37,857 nucleotides of DNA from Comamonas testosteroni (GCF_000761245.1 NZ_AWOR01000062.1:1-37857); one strand, 5' to 3'; positions 26,927 to 36,362 are shown, counted from the stretch's first letter. The notes: generated from the letters alone by a model not told the origin. Made by a program: numbers and translations.

Positions 26927-27682
26927 ATGTCCACTGTTTCTCCACTCGATGCCCTGCGTGGCGCGCAGCGTCCCGGCCCGAAAACTGCGGCCTTGCCGCG
27001 CCTGCTGCTGGCGGGCGCCACGGGGTCGTTGGGCAACGAGGTGCTCAGCCGCGTGGTGGGTGCGCAGAACTATGGGCTGGTCCAGGTGCTGGCGCGCGAA
27101 CCCTACGTCCAGGGCCTGCGTGGCATGGAGTTGCTGACGCGGCAGGATGGCGATGTGCAGCAATGGCCTGTGCAGCATGCCGATGTGGGCCTCATCATGT
27201 TCGAGCCTCCGCGTCCCTATTACCAGCGCGAGCGAGCCTTGTGGACGCCTCAGCCGGATCAGCTGCCAGCGGTGGCGCAGTGGATGCGGCGCTGTGGTGT
27301 GCACACGCTCGCTGTGGTACTGCCTCACGATATGGGCAGCCTGCCCCAGGCTCTGAAGCAGGGGCTGGCCAATCTCAATGAGCAAGGCGTGGCCGCGCTG
27401 GGCTTCGAACGGCTGATTTTTGTGCGCTCGGCCAGAGAAGCCCAGAAAATAAATGACGGCCATTGGCTGCATCGCACGGCAAAGACCATGCTTTCGGCGC
27501 TCAGCTATATGCTGCCGCAGACGGAGCGTCCTGTGCGCGCCATGCATGTGGCCCGTCTGGTGGAGGCGGCCTTGCTCAAGGCACCGCCGGGAATTCATGT
27601 GGCTCCGCCTGAACTGGTCTGGCGTTCGGCGCAGAAAGACGCTTTGGGGTCAGAGCTGCAGAGCTGGCTGGGTCCCTCATGA
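26927..27682 (+). CDS. Rossmann-fold NAD(P)-binding protein, unknown
   Basis: A 251-residue protein whose N-terminus holds a dinucleotide-binding loop GATGSLG (30-36) after strand LPRLLLA, as in atypical short-chain dehydrogenases. The classical YxxxK site is not evident, so a catalytic role is unproven. The rest has PHDMGSLPQALKQGLANL and FERLIFVRSAREAQK, which resemble NAD(P)H-binding (NmrA/HTATIP2-like) proteins. The ribosome binding site is weak. The stop overlaps the start of the hydrolase gene (ATGA), so the two are coupled. Confidence 0.78.
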   Translation: MSTVSPLDALRGAQRPGPKTAALPRLLLAGATGSLGNEVLSRVVGAQNYGLVQVLAREPYVQGLRGMELLTRQDGDVQQWPVQHADVGLIMFEPPRPYYQRERALWTPQPDQLPAVAQWMRRCGVHTLAVVLPHDMGSLPQALKQGLANLNEQGVAALGFERLIFVRSAREAQKINDGHWLHRTAKTMLSALSYMLPQTERPVRAMHVARLVEAALLKAPPGIHVAPPELVWRSAQKDALGSELQSWLGPS

Positions 27683-28650
27683 ATTTCGAACAATTTCGTG
27701 CACCTTGGTGGCAGCCCGGAGGTCATGTCCAGACCATCTGGGCTGCACTCTATGCGAAGGGCGGGGTGTTTCCTGTGTGGCGGCGCGAGCGCTGGGATAC
27801 GCCTGATGGCGACTTCATTGATATTGATTTTTCAAGTCATCCGGCAGGTGCAAACGCTCCCACTCTGGTGCTGTTTCATGGCCTGGAAGGCTCGTCCTCG
27901 AGTCACTACGCCAAGGCCCTGGCGCAGGTCTGCGCGCAGCGCGGCTGGCATCTGGCCGTGCCGCATTTTCGCGGCTGCAGCGGTGAGCCCAATCGCCTGC
28001 TGCGCGCCTACCACTCCGGCGATGCGGACGAAGTGGACTGGATTTTGCGACGACTGCAGCAAGGCGCGAGCGGCGAATTGCTGGCAATGGGGGTATCGTT
28101 GGGCGGCAATGCCCTTGCGCGCTGGGCCGGGCTGCAGCAGCAGGCGGCTGCAGAGCTCGTCAAGGGCGCGGCAGTGATCTGTGCGCCGCTGGATCTGGTG
28201 GCCGGAGGCGTCAATCTGGGCCAGGGGCTCAATCGCTGGCTCTACACCCCCGTCTTCATGCGTACCCTGGTGCCCAAGGCACTGGCCAAATGGCAGCAGG
28301 CACCGGGGCTGTTCGACAGGCAGCTGCTGCAGCGCGCGCGCACCCTGCATGATTTTGACGATGTGTTCACGGCCCCGGTCCATGGCTTCAGGGATGCCGA
28401 TGATTACTGGCGCAGGGCATCGGCCAAGCCCCTGCTCAAGCAAGTGGCCGTGCCCTTGTTGCTGCTCAATGCGCGCAACGATCCGTTTGTGCCGGCGCAC
28501 AGCCTGCCCACGCCCGATGAGGTGAGCGCAGCCGTGCAGCTATGGCAGCCACCGCACGGCGGACATGTGGGCTTTGCCAGCGGAGCCTGGCCCGCCCATG
28601 TGCAGGCCATGCCGCTGGCCGTGACCGAATGGCTGGAGCAGTGGCTCTGA
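27679..28650 (+). CDS. YheT-like alpha/beta hydrolase
   Basis: A 323-residue alpha/beta hydrolase of the YheT/EMB8 (UPF0017) type. The N-terminal WWQPGGHVQTIWAAL segment is diagnostic of that group. The oxyanion region is LFHGLEGSSSSHYAKAL, the nucleophile is Ser140 in GVSLGGNALA, the acid is in NARNDPFVP, and the histidine lies in PPHGGHVGF. The substrate is unknown; related proteins act on short acyl esters. It overlaps the Rossmann gene upstream and lies 29 bases before the next gene. Confidence 0.9.
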   Translation: MNFEQFRAPWWQPGGHVQTIWAALYAKGGVFPVWRRERWDTPDGDFIDIDFSSHPAGANAPTLVLFHGLEGSSSSHYAKALAQVCAQRGWHLAVPHFRGCSGEPNRLLRAYHSGDADEVDWILRRLQQGASGELLAMGVSLGGNALARWAGLQQQAAAELVKGAAVICAPLDLVAGGVNLGQGLNRWLYTPVFMRTLVPKALAKWQQAPGLFDRQLLQRARTLHDFDDVFTAPVHGFRDADDYWRRASAKPLLKQVAVPLLLLNARNDPFVPAHSLPTPDEVSAAVQLWQPPHGGHVGFASGAWPAHVQAMPLAVTEWLEQWL

Positions 28651-28679
28651 GCGTTTGCAGAATAATCAGGAGATGAGTG

Positions 28680-29237
28680 ATGGATGACATCGTGAAGCAG
28701 GCCATGGCGAAATGGCCCAACGTGCCGGCCTGCAGCGGCTGGCTGGGTCTGGATGCACGCGGCCAGTGGTGGCTCAGGGACGAGCAGGCCCAGGCCTGCG
28801 GGGCGTTTGCGAGCGGCCGGCCCGGTGCCAGGGGCAGTCTGCTGCGCCATGAAAAGCTGGCCGAATTCATCGGTCGCAACTATCTGGCCGAGTCCGACGG
28901 CCGCTGGTATTTTCAGAACGGCCCGCAGCGCGTGTATGTGGAGCTGGAGAGCGCGCCATGGATATGGCGTCTGCGATGCACAGAGCATGGTCTGCAGCTG
29001 ATCAGCCACACGGGCCAGGAGCTTGCGCCCGAACAGGTGCAGCAGGTGCTGCTCGATGAGCAGGGGCGGCTTTTCCTGGTTTTGCCGCAGGGCCTGGGCA
29101 TGGTGCACAGCCTGGACATGCTGGATGCCGCGAATGCGCTGGAGGGCGGAGTGCTGCCCGAGGTGCAGGAGGTCGACAGCGCTTCGTTGCCATTGAAGTT
29201 TGGTTTTATGCCTAGCCCGCAGGCTCATCAAGTCTGA
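28680..29237 (+). CDS. Uncharacterised protein (possibly DUF2946 family)
   Basis: A 185-residue soluble protein with no signal peptide and no membrane helix. The N-terminal half reads DIVKQAMAKWPNVPACSGWL, then LDARGQWWLRD and a segment ending FIGRNYLAESDGRWYFQNG, a tryptophan-rich pattern. From memory, Comamonadaceae orthologues are annotated as DUF2946; I cannot confirm this. The second half predicts beta strands. The ATG at 28680 follows CAGGAG. It is probably cotranscribed with the hydrolase and the Rossmann protein. Confidence 0.7.
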   Translation: MDDIVKQAMAKWPNVPACSGWLGLDARGQWWLRDEQAQACGAFASGRPGARGSLLRHEKLAEFIGRNYLAESDGRWYFQNGPQRVYVELESAPWIWRLRCTEHGLQLISHTGQELAPEQVQQVLLDEQGRLFLVLPQGLGMVHSLDMLDAANALEGGVLPEVQEVDSASLPLKFGFMPSPQAHQV

Positions 29238-29280
29238 TAGCTGCCTGTACTGGTGTACAGAAGGGGCTTCTGGTCAAAAA
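29236..29280. repeat. Palindromic intergenic element
   Basis: GATAGCTGC followed by the perfect hairpin CTGTAC-TGGT-GTACAG, then AAGGGGCTTCTGG. It shares its ATAGCTGC start and layout with the element at 26123 and begins at the stop codon of the preceding gene. Confidence 0.45.
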
Positions 29281-29284
29281 TAAC

Positions 29285-29309
29285 AAAACCGGCCAAAGGC
29301 CGGTTTTTG
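29285..29309. terminator. Bidirectional terminator
   Basis: AAAACCGGCC-AAA-GGCCGGTTTTT lies between two convergent genes: the uncharacterised gene ending at 29237 and the cytochrome gene ending at 29328. It has an A-tract on one side and a T-tract on the other. Confidence 0.92.
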
Positions 29310-29327
29310 CGGGGCAAAGAGCAGGGC

Positions 29328-30191
29328 TTACTTGGCTGCATCCACCATGTACTGAATGGCGGCCTTGAAGTCTGCGTCCGAAGCGGTGGAGCCGCCTTTG
29401 GGAGGCATGGCCCCAACACCTTGGGTGGCCTTCTGCACCATATCGTCCATGCCCTTGGCAATGAAAGGTGCCCAGGCAGCCTTGTCGCCAAACTTGGGGG
29501 CCCCGGCTACGCCACTGGCGTGGCAGGCCATGCAGGTGGTGTTGTAGATATTCTTGCCCACATCGGAGGCCGCGGCAGCTGCGGGAGCCGCGGCGGCGGC
29601 GGGTGCTGCCTCGGTGGCTGCAACAGCTGCTGCAGGTGCAGCGGCGACAGGGGCCGCAGGTGCTGCTGCGGGGGCATCACCAGCTGCTGCGCCGGCTGCA
29701 GGCTGGGGCTCGGGGAAGTTGGCGCCGGCAGCATTGGCCATATAGACCACGCCACGGGCAATTTCCGTGTCATTGAACTCGCCGCCACCCTGGGCCGCCA
29801 TTGCACCCTTGCCGGCCAGGGCAGAGTGCACCAGCGTTTCCAGACCCTGCTTGATGCGCGGGCCCCAGGCTGCCGCATCCTGGAATTTGGGTGCGCCGGC
29901 TACGCCGGTTTCATGGCAGGCTGCGCATTGCGACTTGAAGACTTCCGCGCCACCGCGCAGAGGGCGGTTGGCATCGCGAATTTCCACCGTTCCCACTTTT
30001 TGTAGACGCATGGCCTTGGCCATTTCGGCATTGGCCGTACCTGCGCCCGTGGTGTCGGACGAAGTCACGAACTTGACCAGACCGATGATGACGAAGATGG
30101 GAACCACAAACGAGAAGAAGACGGCAAGCAACAACTGCTTGGGTTTTTTAATGGGGCCTGTATGGGCTTCTTCGTGGTGTTGCTCGCTCAT
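29328..30191 (-). CDS. Membrane-anchored di-heme c-type cytochrome (c5-like)
   Basis: A 287-residue protein with one N-terminal membrane anchor (about 19-42) and two class I cytochrome c domains of the c5 type. Heme sites are CAACH (89-93) and CMACH (220-224). Each is followed by the matching segment GVAGAPKF and by a later methionine in GAMAAQGG or GAMPPKGG. A linker of about 50 residues, almost all Ala and Pro (about 161-208), joins the domains. The two domains look like an internal duplication. It probably carries electrons to a terminal oxidase in the periplasm; no oxidase gene is nearby. Confidence 0.93.
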   Translation of the reverse strand: MSEQHHEEAHTGPIKKPKQLLLAVFFSFVVPIFVIIGLVKFVTSSDTTGAGTANAEMAKAMRLQKVGTVEIRDANRPLRGGAEVFKSQCAACHETGVAGAPKFQDAAAWGPRIKQGLETLVHSALAGKGAMAAQGGGEFNDTEIARGVVYMANAAGANFPEPQPAAGAAAGDAPAAAPAAPVAAAPAAAVAATEAAPAAAAAPAAAAASDVGKNIYNTTCMACHASGVAGAPKFGDKAAWAPFIAKGMDDMVQKATQGVGAMPPKGGSTASDADFKAAIQYMVDAAK

Positions 30192-30340
30192 GAAGTCCTC
30201 TGAGATCGTGGGATGGGAATTAACAAACCATTATAGAAGTGAGGGTTAAGAACACCAGTGCACGACGATCCGGGTTGACGGCTGCTGCATAAAGGAGTTG
30301 AGTTGGATCAACTTTGTGCAGCCAATTTGTGGCGGGCATG

Positions 30341-30363
30341 AAAAAAGGCGTCCGAAGACGCCT
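30341..30363 (-). terminator. Terminator of efflux operon
   Basis: On the minus strand, AAGGCGTC-TTCG-GACGCC is followed by six T residues. The UUCG tetraloop makes this a very stable stem, about 30 bases past the stop of the outer membrane channel gene. The rest of 30192-30390 holds nothing else I recognise. Confidence 0.92.
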
Positions 30364-30390
30364 TGTGTGAGAGTGCAGAAAATGGCCCGA

Positions 30391-31824
30391 TTACTGGACT
30401 GTAGTTGCTGCCGCTGGGGTGTTGCCGGCTCCTGCCTCCGTCCAGCCGCCGCCCAGCACCTTGTAGAGATTGACCTGGTTTTGCAGCTGCGCCAGGCGCA
30501 CCTGAACCACGGATTGCTCCAGTGCAAACAGTGAACGCTGCGCATCCAGCAGATCCAGGTAGCTGGCCACACCGTTGGTGTAGCGCAGGTCCGACAGCTT
30601 GTAGCGAACCTGCTCAGCCTCCAGCTGACGCGACTGGGCATCGAGCTGATCTTTGAGTGCTCGGCGATTCACCAAGGTGTCGGACACCTCGCGGAATGCC
30701 GACTGGATGGAGCCTTCGTATTGCGCCACGGCAATCTTCTGGCTGGCTTCTGCAACCTGGAGATTGGCGCGATTGCGGCCTGCATTGAAGATGGGCAGAT
30801 ACAGCGAAGGCGCAATCGTGAAAGCTGCAGAGTCAGACTTGAACAGATCGGAAACCTCCGAATTCACAAAGCCTGCCGAGGCAGTCAAGGAGATGTTCGG
30901 GAAGAACAGCGCACGTGCCGCACCAATGCTGGCATTGGCGGCAATCATGCTTTGCTCAGCCTGACGGATGTCGGGTCGGCGCAGCAGCAGGTCAGAAGGC
31001 AGGCCCGAGGGCACATCGGCCAGGGCTGGCAGATCGCGCAGCTGCTTGCCTTGCATGCTGGTCTGCAGATCGGCAGGTAGAGCCTGGCCCACGAGCAGCG
31101 TCAAGGCGTTGACGTCGCGCTCGCGTTGACCGGCTTGCTGGGCCAGCGTGGCGCGTGCGCTTTCGGTCAGCGACTGAGCCTGGCGGTAGTCCAGCTCGGA
31201 AGCTACGCCAGAGTCCAGGCGCAGCTTGGTCAGCTTGATGGACTGCTCGCGTGTGCCCAGGGTACGACGGGAAATGGCCAGCAGCTCCTCGTCAGCCTGC
31301 AGGTTCAGCCACGTGTTGGCGACCGTTGCAATCAGACTGATCTGGGCCGCCTTGCGGCCTTCCTCGGTCGCCAGATACTGGGCCAGAGCTTGCTGCTTGA
31401 GACTGCCGATGCGGCCCCAGAAGTCAATCTCCCAGCTGGGCATGGAAAGGCCCGCCATGTACGAGTTGGCATAGCGGCCCGTGGTGGCGCTGGGCTGGCG
31501 GCTGGCGCTGCCTGCCACACCGAACTCGGGGAACTGGGCGGCGCGCTGGATCTGGTATTGGGCCTGCGCCTTTTCGATATTGAGCACGGCCACGCGCAGG
31601 TCGCGGTTGTTGTCCAGCGCGAGCTGGATCACCTGCTGCAGGCGTGGGTCCGTGTAGAACTGCTGCCAGGGGATGTCGGCGGCCGCGATGGTGCCGGCCT
31701 GCTCGTCGGCGGCAGAGTAATGCTCGGCCACCGGAGCGGCAGGGCGCTCCAACGTGGGGATGAAGGAGCAGCCGCTGGCCAGCAGCGCGCTGGCCAGTGC
31801 TACGGGTAGCAAGGTTTTATTCAT
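30391..31824 (-). CDS. Efflux outer membrane lipoprotein (NodT/OprM family)
   Basis: The outer membrane channel of a tripartite pump, 477 residues. The lipobox SALLASGC gives lipidated Cys19, as in OprM. The two repeated OEP domains contain long helices such as ALDNNRDLRVAVLNIEKAQ and a conserved LLLRRPDIRQAEQ segment. The start ATG at 31824 overlaps the pump gene stop by eight bases and has a GGGAGG site. It is the last gene of the three-gene operon. Confidence 0.94.
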   Translation of the reverse strand: MNKTLLPVALASALLASGCSFIPTLERPAAPVAEHYSAADEQAGTIAAADIPWQQFYTDPRLQQVIQLALDNNRDLRVAVLNIEKAQAQYQIQRAAQFPEFGVAGSASRQPSATTGRYANSYMAGLSMPSWEIDFWGRIGSLKQQALAQYLATEEGRKAAQISLIATVANTWLNLQADEELLAISRRTLGTREQSIKLTKLRLDSGVASELDYRQAQSLTESARATLAQQAGQRERDVNALTLLVGQALPADLQTSMQGKQLRDLPALADVPSGLPSDLLLRRPDIRQAEQSMIAANASIGAARALFFPNISLTASAGFVNSEVSDLFKSDSAAFTIAPSLYLPIFNAGRNRANLQVAEASQKIAVAQYEGSIQSAFREVSDTLVNRRALKDQLDAQSRQLEAEQVRYKLSDLRYTNGVASYLDLLDAQRSLFALEQSVVQVRLAQLQNQVNLYKVLGGGWTEAGAGNTPAAATTVQ

Positions 31825-34800
31825 GTTGCGAGCCTCCCTGTGCTGCAGAAGTTGCCGCCGGGGGAGTGGCGTTGGAGTCTTGCTTGGACTTCTTGCCAAA
31901 CAGATTGAACACGGCCACAAAGAACACGGGCACCAGGAACACGGAGATCGGCGTGCCGATCACCATGCCCCAGAACACGCCCGTGCCGATTTCCTTCTGG
32001 CTGGCAGCGCTGGCGCCGGAGGCGATGTACAGCGGCACCACGCCCAGAATAAAGGCCAGCGAGGTCATCAGAATGGGTCGGAAACGCAGATGACCGGCTT
32101 CCAGCGCGGCTTCCAGCGCGCTCTTGCCTTCAGCATGCAGGTCCTTGGCGAACTCCACGATCAGAATGGCGTTCTTGGCCGACAGACCGATCACCGTGAT
32201 CAGCGCCACCTGGAAGTAGATGTCGTTGGGCATGCCGCGCATCAGCATGCCGGCCACGGCGCCGAACACGCCCAGAGGCACGACCAGCAGCACGGACAGC
32301 GGGATGCTCCAGCTTTCATACAGAGCGGCCAGACACAGGAACACGGCCAGGATGGAGAACGCATACAGCAGCATGGCCGAGGAGCCAGCCTTTTTCTCGT
32401 CCAGAGACTGGCCGGTCCACTCGTAGCCGAAGCCGTCGGGCAGTTCCTGGGCCAGCTTTTCCATCTCCTTCATGGCATCACCGCTGGTAAAGCCGGGCTT
32501 GGCCTGACCGGTGATGCTCATGGAGGGGTAGCCGTTGTAGCGTGTCAGCTGCATGGGGCCGCTGATCCACTTGGCGCTGACCATGGTGGAAAGCTCCACC
32601 AACTGGCCTTGCGCGTTGGGCACCGTCAGGCGCATCACGTCCTCGGGCTGCATGCGGCGGGCGGCATCGGCCTGGATGGTCACTCGCTGCATGAATCCGT
32701 TGTTGGGGAAGTCCGTGGAGTTGGACGAACCCAGAGCGGTCGCCAGCGTGGTGGCCAGGTCGCCCATGCTTACGCGCTGGGCATAGACCGCATCGCGGTT
32801 GATGTCCACCTGCCATTGGGGGGCGTCATCCACGCCATCAAAGCGCACGCCGGCCAGAATCTGGCTCTGGTTGGCCTTGGCAACCAGCTGGTTGCGGGCT
32901 GCCAGCAAGGCGGCATGCCCCTTGCTGCCGCGGTCTTGCAGGCGGAAGGTGAAACCGTCGCTATTGCCGAGCTCCGAAATGGAGGGGGGAACCAGCGTGA
33001 AGATGAAACCATCGCGCAGCGCTGACATGGCGCCCATGGTGCGTCCGGCAAAGGATTTGGCATCCGAGCCAGCGCCTGTGCGCTCGGACCAGTCCTTGAG
33101 CGTGGTGAATGCCAGACCCACGTTCTGGCCCTGTCCCATGAAGCTGAAGCCCAGAATGCTCACGATGTGATCGGTCTCAGGCTGGCTCAGGGCGAACTTC
33201 TCCAGCTCAGCCATGGTCTTGCTCGTGCGCTCCAGGCTCGCGCCGGGAGGCAACTGAGCCAGCGAGATGACATAGCCCTGGTCTTCCGTTGGCAGGAAGG
33301 CCGTAGGCAGCCGCAGGAACATGAAGACCACACCGGCGATCACCAGCAGGTAGACGATGAAGGCCTGCACGGAGCGCTTGACCACGCCGGACAGAGCGGT
33401 TGAATAGCGCCTTGTACCGGCTTCAAACTTGCGGTTGAACCAGTTGTAGAACGGGCCGAGCAAGCCGGTCTTCTTGTCGTGCGCGTGGCCCTTGGGGATG
33501 GGCTTGAGCATGGTGGCGCACAGCGCGGGAGTCAGTGTCAGCGCAAAGAAGCCCGAGAAGAAGATCGAGATGGCCATCACCAGTGAGAACTGGCGATAGA
33601 TGTTGCCGGTCGCGCCGGAGAACATGGCCAGAGGCAGGAACACCGTCACCAGAATCACGGTGATGCCGACCACGGCGCCCTGGATCTGTCCCATGGCCTT
33701 GATGGTGGCTTCCTTGGGCGGCAAGCCTTCCTCGGCCATGATGCGCTCGACGTTTTCCACCACCACGATGGCATCGTCCACCACGATACCGATCACCAGC
33801 ACCATGGCGAACATGGCCAGAATATTGATGGTCAGGCCGGCAACCAGCATCACGGCAAAGGTGCCGAGCAATGCGATGGGCACCACGATGGTCGGGATCA
33901 GGGTGTAGCGGATGTTCTGCAGGAAGATCAGCATCACGATGAACACCAGCACGATGGCTTCCAGCAGCGTGTGCACCACCTTCTCGATGGAAATCTTCAC
34001 GAACTTGGAGGTGTCGTAGGGCGAGGACCACTTCACACCGGCAGGCAGGAAGGGCTCCATCTCGGCCATCTTGGCCTTGACCAGCTTGGCTGTCGCCATG
34101 GCGTTGGCGGTCGAAGTCAGCTGCACGGCCATCGCCACGGCGGGCTTGCCATCCAGGCGGGACTCGAAGGCATAGCTCTCGATGCCCAGCTCGATGCGGG
34201 CCACATCCTTGAGGCGCACAGTGGAGCCGTCGGAGTTGGAGCGCAGCACCACTTCGCCGAATTCCTCGGGCGTGCTCAGCTGACCGGGCACCACGATCGT
34301 GGCGGTGGTGGTGGTGCCAGGTGTGCTGGGCAGGTTGCCCAGGGCGCCACCGGAGATCTGCTGGTTCTGCGCGGCAATCGCTGCGTTGACGGATGCAATC
34401 GACAGACCGAAGCCCTGGAGCTTGGCAGGATCCACCCAGACGCGCATGGCACGACCCGATGCAAACAGCTGTGCCTTGCCCACGCCGTCCAGACGCTGGA
34501 CTTCAGGCACCACATTGCGGTTCACGTAGTCGGCAATGTCGTCACGGGAGGTCTCTCCGGACTCGGCCTGGAAGGCCAGAATCATCAGGAAGTTGCTCAT
34601 GGACTTGTCAACGCGCACGCCCAGGGCCTGAACCACCTGAGGCAGGCGGGGCAGCACGCGCGAGAGGCGGTTTTGCACGTCCACCTGCGCCAGATCGGGG
34701 TTGGTGCCGGGGGCAAAGGTGACGGTCAGAGTGCCTTGACCGCCCGCAGGGGCGGAGGCTTCCATGTACATCAGACCTTGCGCGCCGTTGATTTCGCGCT

Positions 34801-34996
34801 CGATCAGTTGCAGAACGGAATCCGTCATGGTCTGTGACGTGGCGCCCGGGTAGGTCGCTGTCACGTTGATGGTGGGAGGTGCCACCGATGGGAACTGTGC
34901 CACCGGTAGCTTGGTGATGGAGATCACGCCCGCAATGATCACGAAAATCGCGATCACCCAGGCAAAGATCGGTCTGTGGATGAAAAACTTTGACAT
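31817..34996 (-). CDS. RND multidrug efflux pump, AcrB/HAE1 type
   Basis: A 1059-residue inner membrane proton-drug antiporter of the hydrophobe/amphiphile RND family, close to AcrB/MexB/TtgB. The N-terminus FFIHRPIFAWVIAIF, the helix-4 proton relay GIVVDDAIVVVENVER (two adjacent aspartates) and the helix-10 lysine in GLSAKNAILIVEFAKD are all present. Twelve membrane helices and two large periplasmic loops fit the length. It lies 12 bases after the adaptor gene. Substrates cannot be predicted from sequence beyond broad amphiphilic drugs and solvents. Confidence 0.96.
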   Translation of the reverse strand: MSKFFIHRPIFAWVIAIFVIIAGVISITKLPVAQFPSVAPPTINVTATYPGATSQTMTDSVLQLIEREINGAQGLMYMEASAPAGGQGTLTVTFAPGTNPDLAQVDVQNRLSRVLPRLPQVVQALGVRVDKSMSNFLMILAFQAESGETSRDDIADYVNRNVVPEVQRLDGVGKAQLFASGRAMRVWVDPAKLQGFGLSIASVNAAIAAQNQQISGGALGNLPSTPGTTTTATIVVPGQLSTPEEFGEVVLRSNSDGSTVRLKDVARIELGIESYAFESRLDGKPAVAMAVQLTSTANAMATAKLVKAKMAEMEPFLPAGVKWSSPYDTSKFVKISIEKVVHTLLEAIVLVFIVMLIFLQNIRYTLIPTIVVPIALLGTFAVMLVAGLTINILAMFAMVLVIGIVVDDAIVVVENVERIMAEEGLPPKEATIKAMGQIQGAVVGITVILVTVFLPLAMFSGATGNIYRQFSLVMAISIFFSGFFALTLTPALCATMLKPIPKGHAHDKKTGLLGPFYNWFNRKFEAGTRRYSTALSGVVKRSVQAFIVYLLVIAGVVFMFLRLPTAFLPTEDQGYVISLAQLPPGASLERTSKTMAELEKFALSQPETDHIVSILGFSFMGQGQNVGLAFTTLKDWSERTGAGSDAKSFAGRTMGAMSALRDGFIFTLVPPSISELGNSDGFTFRLQDRGSKGHAALLAARNQLVAKANQSQILAGVRFDGVDDAPQWQVDINRDAVYAQRVSMGDLATTLATALGSSNSTDFPNNGFMQRVTIQADAARRMQPEDVMRLTVPNAQGQLVELSTMVSAKWISGPMQLTRYNGYPSMSITGQAKPGFTSGDAMKEMEKLAQELPDGFGYEWTGQSLDEKKAGSSAMLLYAFSILAVFLCLAALYESWSIPLSVLLVVPLGVFGAVAGMLMRGMPNDIYFQVALITVIGLSAKNAILIVEFAKDLHAEGKSALEAALEAGHLRFRPILMTSLAFILGVVPLYIASGASAASQKEIGTGVFWGMVIGTPISVFLVPVFFVAVFNLFGKKSKQDSNATPPAATSAAQGGSQHE

Positions 34997-35008
34997 GGAT
35001 CGTGCCTG

Positions 35009-36325
35009 TTACTTGGCTGCCTTGCCTTCGCCAGCACCTTCGGCTGGTGCAGCAGCTTTCTCTTGCGCTGGTGCGGCGGGGGCCGCAGCAGAGGGTTGTG
35101 CTGGTGCGCCGGCAGCTGCATTGTTGATCTCGACGGGCTTGACCTTCTTGGCTCCCATGCCCACCTTGATCAGGCCGTCGACCATGACTTTTTCTCCGGC
35201 CTTCAGCCCGGATGTGACGACCCAGTTAGTGCCACTGGACTGACTAATCTGAACGGGACGCGGCGCCACCGAGCCATCCTCGGCCACGATCATGACGAAG
35301 TTGCCCTTTTCGTTGCGCGTCACGGCTTGTTGCGGAATCAGCGCGGCGTTCTCGACCTGTGCCTGCTCCAGGTGCACGCGCACATAGGTGCCGGGCAGCA
35401 GCAGTCCATCGGGGTTGGGCAGTTCCGCGCGCACGCTGACCTGGCCGGTAGTCGGGTCCACGGTCAGGTCGGTGAACAGCAGCTTGCCAGTGTGTGCGTA
35501 CTCCTTGCCATCGTCCAAATAGACGTGGACGCGCGCTGCGTTGTCACCTACCTTTGCTAACTTGCCGGAACTGAGCGCTTCGCGCATGCGCATGATGTCG
35601 GAAGAGGACTGGGTCAGGTTCACGTACAGCGGGTTGACTTGCTGAATGGTCGCCAGCTGCGTGGCTTCGCCCTGGCCGACCAGAGCGCCTTCCGTCACCA
35701 GAGCGCGGCCGATGCGTCCAGAGATGGGGGCTGTCACGCTGGCATAGCCCAGGTTGACGTTGGCATTGGTGACAGCCGCCTTGCCTGCCGCAACTTGTGC
35801 CAGTGCCGCCTTCTCGTTGGCAATGGCCGTGTCGTACTCCTGCTTGCTGATGGCATTGGCTTCCACCAGCGGCTTGTAGCGGCGTGCGGTGGCAGATGCT
35901 TGAGCAAGATTGGCTTCGGCCTGTGCAAGGGTCGCCTGAGCGCTCTGCAGATTGGCCTTGTACGGGGTGTTGTCAATCTGGAACAGGGCCTGGCCGGCTT
36001 TGACATCCGAGCCTTCCTGGAACAGGCGCTTTTGCACGATGCCGGCTGCGCGCGCGCGAACCTGAGCAATGCGCGATGGCTCCAGACGGCCTGGCAGATC
36101 GGAGATCAGAGGCACGTTCTGCATGGATACCGTCACTACGCCTACTTCGGGTGGCTGTGCCTGAGCGGCTGCTTGTGCTTTTTGAGCTTCCGCGTTTTTG
36201 TCACTGCATGCGACTAGGCCCAATGCAGCAGCCAAGCCCAGGCCTATGACCATGGCGCGGGTGCCGGATGCGGCTGAGTTGGACTGATTGTCGGGAGCCT
36301 GGTTTGCTTCATACATCGGGTGCAT
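35009..36325 (-). CDS. RND efflux periplasmic adaptor (AcrA/MexA type)
   Basis: A 438-residue membrane fusion protein. A hydrophobic stretch (25-39) ends in the lipobox-like GLVAC, so Cys40 is probably lipidated. It is followed by the biotinyl-lipoyl domain, an alpha-hairpin rich in Ala/Gln (LAQAEANLAQASATARRY), and the beta-barrel with SGRIGRALVTEGALVGQG. The C-terminal tail is Ala/Pro/Glu-rich. The start at ATG 36325, with GGAAGGA upstream, leaves about 20 polar residues before the signal segment, which is unusual; a start nearer the hydrophobic stretch is possible. It is the first gene of the operon. Confidence 0.93.
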   Translation of the reverse strand: MHPMYEANQAPDNQSNSAASGTRAMVIGLGLAAALGLVACSDKNAEAQKAQAAAQAQPPEVGVVTVSMQNVPLISDLPGRLEPSRIAQVRARAAGIVQKRLFQEGSDVKAGQALFQIDNTPYKANLQSAQATLAQAEANLAQASATARRYKPLVEANAISKQEYDTAIANEKAALAQVAAGKAAVTNANVNLGYASVTAPISGRIGRALVTEGALVGQGEATQLATIQQVNPLYVNLTQSSSDIMRMREALSSGKLAKVGDNAARVHVYLDDGKEYAHTGKLLFTDLTVDPTTGQVSVRAELPNPDGLLLPGTYVRVHLEQAQVENAALIPQQAVTRNEKGNFVMIVAEDGSVAPRPVQISQSSGTNWVVTSGLKAGEKVMVDGLIKVGMGAKKVKPVEINNAAAGAPAQPSAAAPAAPAQEKAAAPAEGAGEGKAAK

Positions 36326-36362
36326 GAACGTCCTTCCGGTTGACATTGTGAAAACGAGAAAA

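Noticed and set aside
29560..29710. Repetitive GC-rich tract as a tandem repeat element
   Set aside because: It is the Ala/Pro linker of the di-heme cytochrome in frame, a protein-level low-complexity region.
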